Of a stretch of 9,675 bases of DNA, positions 5,530 through 9,675 are shown one piece after another. This DNA is from an uncultured Faecalibacterium sp. (GTDB taxonomy: Bacteria > Bacillota > Clostridia > Oscillospirales > Ruminococcaceae), in contig CAKTFD010000081.1 in the NCBI GenBank assembly GCA_934553285.1, positions 1 through 9,675 of the forward strand. Reading direction: 5' to 3'. The first letter of the stretch is position 1; every line of letters begins with the position of its first letter. The notes beneath the pieces are model-generated. The model was not told where the DNA came from and did no database searches. It saw only the letters and a program-made list of their open reading frames with translations. The position numbers and the translations under genes were made by a program.

Positions 5530-6678
5530 TCAGCGGTGCGGTTCCAGCGGCAGGCTGACTGCAAAGGTGGTCCCATGCACAGAGCTGTCCTCCACCGTTA
5601 CGCTGCCGCCGTGCAGCACCGCGATCTCCCGCACCAGTGCAAGCCCCAGCCCCACACCGCCCATCTCCCGGCTGCGGGATCTGTCCACCCGGAAAAACGG
5701 CTGGAAAATGCTGTCCCGGTATTCCGGCGGGATGCCGCCGCCCGTATCTGCAATGCGCAGTATGGCGTGCCCCGCCTGCGGATGGAGGGAGACCTGCACC
5801 GAGCCGCCGGGGCGGTTGTATTTGATGCCGTTTTCCACCAGATTGAACACCAGCCGGTAGATCAGGGCATCGCTGCCGGTCATCTGCAGATCCTCGCAGT
5901 CCTCCTGCAGGGTGATGTTTTTCTGCTGGGCAAGGGGTGTAAGATCGGCCAGGATCTCTTCCACCAGCGGTGCAAGGTCGATGCAGTCTGTCCGGGAGAC
6001 CGACTGCAGGTTGCTCATCTCCAGCAGGGTGCGGACCAGGGCGGTCAGGCGGTTGATCTGCTCCCGCAGCGAGGCCACCAGTTCACCGGTCGGCGCATCC
6101 ATGTCCGGGTGCTCTTCTGCAAACAGTTCCAGCTTTGTCTGCAGGATCGCCAGCGGGGTGCGCAGCTCGTGGGCAGCATTCCCTGCAAACTGCCGCTGCA
6201 GGTCAAAGGACTGTGCAAGGCGGTCCAGCATCTGGTTCACCGACCGGCTCAGCTGCTGAAATTCCTGTACGGTGTCCTCGTCCAGGCGGGTGGTGGCAAT
6301 GCTGTCCTGATTGACCTTTTCCGCCTGCTGTGCAAGCTGCCGCAGGGGTTTTAAGGCTCTGCCGCTGACGAAATACGCAATGGCTGCGCTGAGGATGGTG
6401 ACGATGGCGGTGATGCACCAGCCCCTGCGCCCAAAGACCGCCTTTGCATCGTAGACCTCCTGCGAAAAGTGCTGCAGAAGATAGCTCATCTCTTCCTCTG
6501 GGATCTCAATGGTCAGTTCTTCCGAGCCGCCCGGCTGGAACTGCATCATAAAACCGTTCAGCGCGTCCATGCCGGTGGCACCGGAGCGGTACAGCAGCAG
6601 GTTCAGGCACACACAGGCGCAGGCAATCAGCAGCGCCGTCAGCAGGGTGATACGCCATTGCAGGGATAAACGCTTCAT
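5530..6678 (-). CDS. Sensor histidine kinase, HAMP type
   Basis: A 382-residue membrane sensor kinase that phosphorylates the regulator encoded just upstream. Helix 1 lies near 10-29. A short extracytoplasmic segment of about 55 residues (31-86, with the acidic stretch IEIPEEEM) is the sensor. Helix 2 lies near 87-105, then HAMP near 106-158. The H-box AAHELRTPLA carries His170. The ATPase domain shows NLVENGIKYN (N-box, Asn283), DTGGGI (311-316), FQPFFRVDRS and GGVGLGLAL (340-348). All catalytic motifs are intact. The ATG overlaps the regulator stop (ATGA) and has a strong GAAGGAGG site. Helix 1 carries three cysteines (20, 22, 24) and Cys88 opens helix 2. Given the thiol-redox operon it faces, redox sensing is possible, but the ligand cannot be read from the sequence. 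Confidence 0.95.
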   Translation of the reverse strand: MKRLSLQWRITLLTALLIACACVCLNLLLYRSGATGMDALNGFMMQFQPGGSEELTIEIPEEEMSYLLQHFSQEVYDAKAVFGRRGWCITAIVTILSAAIAYFVSGRALKPLRQLAQQAEKVNQDSIATTRLDEDTVQEFQQLSRSVNQMLDRLAQSFDLQRQFAGNAAHELRTPLAILQTKLELFAEEHPDMDAPTGELVASLREQINRLTALVRTLLEMSNLQSVSRTDCIDLAPLVEEILADLTPLAQQKNITLQEDCEDLQMTGSDALIYRLVFNLVENGIKYNRPGGSVQVSLHPQAGHAILRIADTGGGIPPEYRDSIFQPFFRVDRSRSREMGGVGLGLALVREIAVLHGGSVTVEDSSVHGTTFAVSLPLEPHR

Positions 6679-7352
6679 CGTGCGCCTCCTTCTATCTCAT
6701 ACCCTTCGCCGATGCGGTTGCGGATGGGGTCGTAGCCCAGGGCGGCCCGCAGCTTTTTGCGCAGGGCGGACATATGTACCCGGATGGAGTTGCTGAACTG
6801 GTCTACACTGCCGTCCCATACATGCTCGATCAGCTCTTCCTGGCTGACCGGACGCCCCTGATGGAGCAGCAGGTATTCCAGCACGCCGCACTCTTTCCGC
6901 GTCAGCGCAAGGGGCTGGCCGTCCACGGTGGCGATCCGGTTCCGGGTATTGAAGCACAGCCGCCCGCAGTACAGGCATACATCCTGCTGGATAAATCTGC
7001 GCCGGGTCAGGCTGCGCACCCGCGCCTCCAGCTCGGCCAGGTGGAACGGCTTGGACAGGTAGTCGTTTGCCCCGGCATCCAGCCCTTCGACCTTATCAGC
7101 GATCTCGCTGCGCGCCGATAGGATCAGCACACAGGTCTCAAGGTCGTGCCGGCGCAAACTGCGCAGAACGCTCATCCCGTCCACTTTGGGCAGGTTCAGG
7201 TCCAGCAGCACAAGGTCGTATTGTTCTGCCGCCAGCATTTCCAGTGCAGCTTCTCCATCCGCGCAGGCATCCACCTCGTAGCCGGACAGCCGCAGCTTTT
7301 TTGTAATATCCTCCCGCAGGGGGCGCTCATCTTCTACCACCAAAAGACGCAT
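6675..7352 (-). CDS. OmpR/PhoB-family response regulator
   Basis: A 225-residue two-domain transcription regulator. The receiver domain (1-118) has acidic Glu8/Asp9, phospho-acceptor Asp51 in LLDLNLP, Ser79 and Lys101 in SKPFH. The C-terminal winged helix (about 126-222) has LTRKE, the recognition-helix region SNSIRVHMSALRKKL and the terminal GEGYEI hairpin. GGAGG lies 6 bases before the ATG at 7352, so this is chosen over the ATG at 7358 and longer extensions. The start of the DNA-binding domain reads CLYCGRLC, three cysteines (126, 129, 133) where family members usually carry none; this could be chance or a redox or metal switch. It is co-transcribed with the kinase. Its likely target is the divergent redox operon, through the dyad at 7418-7434. 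Confidence 0.95.
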   Translation of the reverse strand: MRLLVVEDERPLREDITKKLRLSGYEVDACADGEAALEMLAAEQYDLVLLDLNLPKVDGMSVLRSLRRHDLETCVLILSARSEIADKVEGLDAGANDYLSKPFHLAELEARVRSLTRRRFIQQDVCLYCGRLCFNTRNRIATVDGQPLALTRKECGVLEYLLLHQGRPVSQEELIEHVWDGSVDQFSNSIRVHMSALRKKLRAALGYDPIRNRIGEGYEIEGGAR

Positions 7353-7380
7353 GTCCATCCTCCAAGTTCTCGTTTTTTTC

Positions 7381-7399
7381 ATTATAACAGATTATAGCA
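7381..7399 (-). promoter_or_regulatory. Tandem extended -10 boxes for the two-component genes
   Basis: On the minus strand two perfect TATAAT boxes (7396-7391 and 7386-7381) each follow a TGN element (TGC and TGT). They lie 28-44 bases before the regulator ATG. No convincing -35 accompanies either. Together they give two closely spaced start options, reaching to just beside the dyad at 7418-7434. Confidence 0.6.
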
Positions 7400-7417
7400 G
7401 AAGGGGATAAGGTTTGT

Positions 7418-7434
7418 GTTAAGATTTTCTTAGC
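7418..7434. promoter_or_regulatory. Candidate operator for the response regulator
   Basis: TAAGA (7420-7424) and TCTTA (7428-7432) form a perfect dyad about TTT, extended by an outer G-C match. The same bases read as TTAAG (7419) and TTAGC (7430), a direct repeat with an 11-base period, the spacing OmpR-family dimers use (the CiaR site TTTAAG-N5-TTTAAG is similar). It sits directly upstream of the -35 position of the redox operon promoter. Confidence 0.5.
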
Positions 7435-7456
7435 AGAAATTTTATCCCCGGCAGAG

Positions 7457-7462
7457 TATACT
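7457..7462 (+). promoter_or_regulatory. -10 box of the redox operon promoter
   Basis: TATACT at 7457-7462 lies 27 bases before the micropeptide ATG. The expected -35 position (7434-7439, CAGAAA) bears no resemblance to TTGACA, which suggests that activation by a bound regulator is needed. Confidence 0.6.
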
Positions 7463-7489
7463 GGTGCCATCAAACAACAGGAGGCAACG

Positions 7490-7633
7490 ATGTTTAAGAC
7501 CAAAAAACAGGTGCAGCTGCTTTTGCTGGCTGTCGGGGTGCTGATGCTCCTCTTTGGCGTGTGGCGCGGAGAGGCAGATACCGTATTTTCAAAGGCCATC
7601 CGGCTGTGTATGGAGTGTGTTGGCATTGGATAA
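7490..7633 (+). CDS. CD1871A-type CxxC membrane micropeptide
   Basis: A 47-residue protein: a basic start (MFKTKKQ), one membrane helix near 8-25, and a short tail with a C-terminal CMECVGIG (Cys40 and Cys43). The positive start puts the N-terminus inside, so the CxxC pair should face outward. It resembles the small family named after C. difficile CD1871A, known by a helix plus a terminal CxEC-xGIG. Its biochemical role is not known to me. A perfect AGGAGG (7479-7484) lies 5 bases before the ATG. Its last codons overlap the start of the FeS protein gene. With the outward thiol pair beside a thioredoxin-like lipoprotein, it may pass electrons or disulfides between the membrane FeS protein and that partner. 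It is short enough to be missed by size-limited gene callers. Confidence 0.85.
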   Translation: MFKTKKQVQLLLLAVGVLMLLFGVWRGEADTVFSKAIRLCMECVGIG

Positions 7634-8528
7634 GAAGAAAAAACTGAATGTTCTCGCCCGTTTCCGGGGATGGATCCAGGCCGGAGCCACACTGCTGACG
7701 AATATCCACCTGCCCAATTTTGCAAAGGGAACGCTGTACCAGGGCAGCGGAAAATATGTATGCGTGCCGGGGCTGAACTGCTACTCCTGCCCGGGGGCTG
7801 CAGGTGCCTGCCCCATCGGGGCGTTTCAGGCCGTTGTCGGCTCCTCCAAATTCCGGTTCAGCTACTACATCACCGGTATTTTGATCCTGGTGGGCGTGCT
7901 GCTGGGGCGTTTGATCTGCGGCTTCCTGTGCCCGTTCGGGTGGTTCCAGGAGCTGCTGCACAAGATCCCTTCGCCCAAAATTTCGACCAAAAAGCTGAGA
8001 CCGCTGCGCTATATAAAGTATGCAGTCCTGCTGGTCATGGTCGTTTTGCTCCCGATGCTGGCCGTCAATGCAATGGGCATGGGCGACCCGTTCTTCTGCA
8101 AATATCTCTGCCCGCAGGGCGTGCTGGAGGGCGCGATCCCGCTGTCGCTGACGAATGCCGGCATCCGCGCTGCGCTGGGCAGGCTGTTTACCTGGAAAGC
8201 CTGCATCCTGCTGGCGGTCATCCTGGGCAGTGTGGTCTTTTACCGCCCGTTCTGCAAGTGGCTGTGCCCGCTTGGGGCATTTTATGCGCTGCTGAACAGG
8301 GTATCGCTCTTCCAGATGTGCGTAGATACCAGCAAATGCGTATCCTGCGGTGCCTGCGCAAAAGCCTGCAAGATGGATGTGGACATTACCAAAACGCCCA
8401 ACCATGCGGAATGCATCCGCTGCGGCATGTGCATGAAAGCCTGCCCCACGGACGCCATCCAGTACAAGTTCGGGCTGGGCGACAGATCGAATACCGAACC
8501 TGAAAAACCGAAACAGACAAAGGAGTAA
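7626..8528 (+). CDS. Polytopic [4Fe-4S] membrane protein (NapH/YccM-like)
   Basis: A 300-residue membrane electron carrier with about four helices (weak one near 16-32; 80-97, 128-147, 187-206). Cysteine clusters: Cys46, 52, 55 and 62; CGFLCPFGW (98, 102); CKYLCP (158, 162); CKWLCP (210, 214). Two ferredoxin motifs follow: Cys238/241/244/248 and Cys263/266/269/273. The basic N-terminus and basic loop 109-130 suggest N-in topology, so clusters alternate between faces and the ferredoxin domain is cytoplasmic. The family includes NapH, NosR-tail and YccM proteins that carry electrons across or along the membrane. No ATG fits: TTG 7626 (10 bases after GGAG, giving LDKKKK) is preferred, with TTG 7620 and GTG 7617 as alternatives. 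All overlap the micropeptide gene, so translation is coupled. It could replace CcdA as the reductant source for the downstream TlpA protein. Confidence 0.93.
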   Translation: MDKKKKLNVLARFRGWIQAGATLLTNIHLPNFAKGTLYQGSGKYVCVPGLNCYSCPGAAGACPIGAFQAVVGSSKFRFSYYITGILILVGVLLGRLICGFLCPFGWFQELLHKIPSPKISTKKLRPLRYIKYAVLLVMVVLLPMLAVNAMGMGDPFFCKYLCPQGVLEGAIPLSLTNAGIRAALGRLFTWKACILLAVILGSVVFYRPFCKWLCPLGAFYALLNRVSLFQMCVDTSKCVSCGACAKACKMDVDITKTPNHAECIRCGMCMKACPTDAIQYKFGLGDRSNTEPEKPKQTKE

Positions 8529-8532
8529 AACC

Positions 8533-9393
8533 ATGAAACAAAATCGTATGATCGCACTGCTGCTCAGCCTTGTGCTGGCATTCTCGCTTGCCGCCTGCGG
8601 CCAGAGCGCTTCTTCCCCGGCGGCAAGTGCAGCGGAAAACAAGACCGAAGAGCAGCTGCTGGCAGAGGAGAACGAGATCCTTTCCGCAAACGATGCTCTG
8701 TGGGAAAAGGTGTTTGCCTCTATGGACAAAAACGTGAACGATGGGGTTCTGAGCAGCAATTATGGCGATTTTCTGCTGAGCGCCGTGGAAAAGGCAAAGG
8801 ATCAGTTTTCGGCCGAGGAGTATAAGACCCTGACCACAGATGCCGAAAAGATCCGTGAGATCGAAAACCAGATCGCTGCACTTCCCGCCGACAGTGCGGC
8901 GGCATCGGCAGAGGATGCTGCGCAGAGCAACGCCTTCCCCAAGTTCCAAGGCTCTGACCTGGACGGCAACGCAGTGGACAACAGCCTGTTTTCGGGCAAT
9001 GCCTTTACCGTGGTCAACTTCTGGTTCAACGGCTGCAAGCCCTGCGTGGAGGAACTGGACGACCTGAATGCATTGAACGAGAAGGTCAAGGCACAGGGCG
9101 GCGAGGTCGTTGGCATCAACACCGAGACACTGGATGGCAACCAGCAGGGCATTGAAGCCGCCAAAAAGCTGCTGGAGGCAACGGGGGCCAGCTACCGCAA
9201 CATCTACTTTGATTCCGGCAGTGATGCAGGCAAATTTGCGCTTGGCATCATGGCGTTCCCCACCACCTACGTTTTTGACCGCGATGGCAACATTGTGGGC
9301 GAGCCGCTGCTGGGCGGCATCGACAAGGAAGAAAACCTTGCTGCACTGCAGAAAAATATCGATGCAGCGCTTGCAAAGGACAGCGCAAAGTAA
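8533..9393 (+). CDS. TlpA-family thioredoxin-like lipoprotein
   Basis: A 286-residue extracytoplasmic thiol-disulfide oxidoreductase. A signal peptide ends in lipobox LAAC with Cys22. A charged, helical region of unknown role (about 32-130) follows, which is an addition to the basic fold. The TlpA/AhpC-type thioredoxin domain runs from about 133 to 282. Its active site is FNGCKPC with Cys168 and Cys171, and the cis-proline loop is AFPTTYVF with Pro243. The usual Trp before the first cysteine is Gly, which may alter redox potential. The ATG is 7 bases after AAAGGAG, whose last bases join the upstream TAA, so it lies in one operon with the FeS protein. It would reduce or oxidise thiols of exported proteins, probably fed by the membrane FeS protein; the substrate is unknown. 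A strong terminator follows. Confidence 0.95.
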   Translation: MKQNRMIALLLSLVLAFSLAACGQSASSPAASAAENKTEEQLLAEENEILSANDALWEKVFASMDKNVNDGVLSSNYGDFLLSAVEKAKDQFSAEEYKTLTTDAEKIREIENQIAALPADSAAASAEDAAQSNAFPKFQGSDLDGNAVDNSLFSGNAFTVVNFWFNGCKPCVEELDDLNALNEKVKAQGGEVVGINTETLDGNQQGIEAAKKLLEATGASYRNIYFDSGSDAGKFALGIMAFPTTYVFDRDGNIVGEPLLGGIDKEENLAALQKNIDAALAKDSAK

Positions 9394-9468
9394 TACGGAC
9401 CGGACAATGCCGGCCGGCAGCGCGGTAGGTGTGGGCAGCCTGCGGCGGCGAGCTTTCTCTCTTTGCCC

Positions 9469-9512
9469 AAAGGGGCTGCTGCACGAAATTTTGTGCAGCA
9501 GCCCCTTTTTTT
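9469..9512. terminator. Terminator of the redox operon, shared with araC-type gene
   Basis: GGGGCTGCTGCAC (9472-9484) pairs perfectly with GTGCAGCAGCCCC (9493-9505) around GAAATTTT, and seven T follow at 9506-9512. AAA before the stem pairs with the first T's. On the minus strand the hairpin starts within a few bases of the araC-type stop codon, whose complement lies in the T run. The 75 bases between tlpA and this hairpin hold nothing I recognise. Confidence 0.93.
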
Positions 9513-9675
9513 ATCCCCGTGCATCCTGCCGGGTGGTGCTGAAATAGGCCTTGGGGGTCATGCCATACTCCTTTTTGAAGGCGCGGAAAAAGTGGTTATA
9601 GCCCCCAAAGCCGCTTGTTTTGTAGACCTCGGTGATGGGCAGCCCCTGCTCGATCAGGGTGCAGCAGCGGTCCAG
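9511..9675 (-). CDS. AraC-family regulator, C-terminal end (5' part outside window)
   Basis: The last 54 residues of a transcription regulator, cut by the window edge. It shows the second helix-turn-helix of the AraC/XylS domain: IEQGLPITEVYKTSGFGGYN, then HFFRAFKKEYGMTPKAYF. The phrase GF-x5-F-x2-AFKK-x2-G-x-TP is the family signature. A tail of ten residues follows, and TAA lies at 9513-9511. The ligand-binding part is outside, so the target cannot be guessed. It converges with the redox operon and shares its terminator. Confidence 0.93.
   Translation of the reverse strand: MDRCCTLIEQGLPITEVYKTSGFGGYNHFFRAFKKEYGMTPKAYFSTTRQDARG

Noticed and set aside
7353..7382. Longer N-terminus of the response regulator (ATG 7358 or further upstream)
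   Set aside because: GGAGG is placed 6 bases before the ATG at 7352 but touches the ATG at 7358, and receiver domains begin at the RLLVVEDE strand.
7494..8759. A 421-codon open frame on the minus strand opposite the redox operon
   Set aside because: It covers a promoter-proximal start, two genes and an operon junction with real motifs on the other strand; its composition is typical of an antisense shadow.
1..9675. Search by eye for CRISPR arrays, insertion sequences, attachment sites and replication origins
   Set aside because: No regularly spaced repeats, transposase-like products, terminal inverted repeats or DnaA-box clusters were seen; the tRNA genes have no integrated element at their 3' ends within the window.

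Overview
The window looks like chromosomal DNA from a GC-rich, low-oxygen Firmicute of the Oscillospiraceae/Ruminococcaceae type; a Faecalibacterium-, Gemmiger- or Subdoligranulum-like gut bacterium is my best guess. This rests on GC-rich coding sequence, strong AGGAGG-type ribosome binding sites, TTGACA/TATAAT promoters, many intrinsic terminators and the families present (DUF3783, CmpB-like permease, CD1871A-type micropeptide). It is an inference from style and content, not a database match.

Layout, left to right. (1) 1-554, minus strand: the first 184 codons of a 6-phosphofructokinase, cut by the window edge, with its promoter at 646-674. (2) 754-1056, plus strand: a perfect-consensus promoter drives tRNA-Gln(CUG) and tRNA-Pro(CGG), with a hairpin between them and an intrinsic terminator after. 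(3) 1109-2755, minus strand: a DUF3783 gene translationally coupled to an ApbE-type flavin transferase lipoprotein, ending at a large hairpin. (4) 2828-4197, plus strand: a CmpB-like membrane protein built from two repeated halves. (5) 4213-5403, plus strand: a calcium/sodium-antiporter-family gene behind a leader that resembles a yybP-ykoY (Mn2+) riboswitch whose P1 strand is shared with a terminator. (6) 5451-7399, minus strand: a histidine kinase and OmpR-type response regulator, overlapping by 4 bases. (7) 7418-9512, plus strand: a divergent three-gene redox operon, made of a 47-residue CxxC membrane micropeptide, a polytopic multi-[4Fe-4S] membrane protein and a TlpA/thioredoxin lipoprotein. 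(8) 9511-9675, minus strand: the C-terminal end of an AraC-type regulator.

How the parts may work together. The two-component system and the divergent operon share a 137-base intergenic region. It holds an AT-rich dyad directly upstream of a TATACT -10 box that lacks a good -35, as expected for an activator-dependent promoter. The operon product would be a transmembrane electron path from cytosolic iron-sulfur centres to extracytoplasmic thiols, without CcdA in view. The antiporter leader suggests metal-induced cation export. The ApbE protein would attach FMN to an extracytoplasmic flavoprotein, but no such target is encoded here. The most novel-looking units are the micropeptide/FeS/TlpA operon with its two-component system, and the riboswitch-antiporter pairing.
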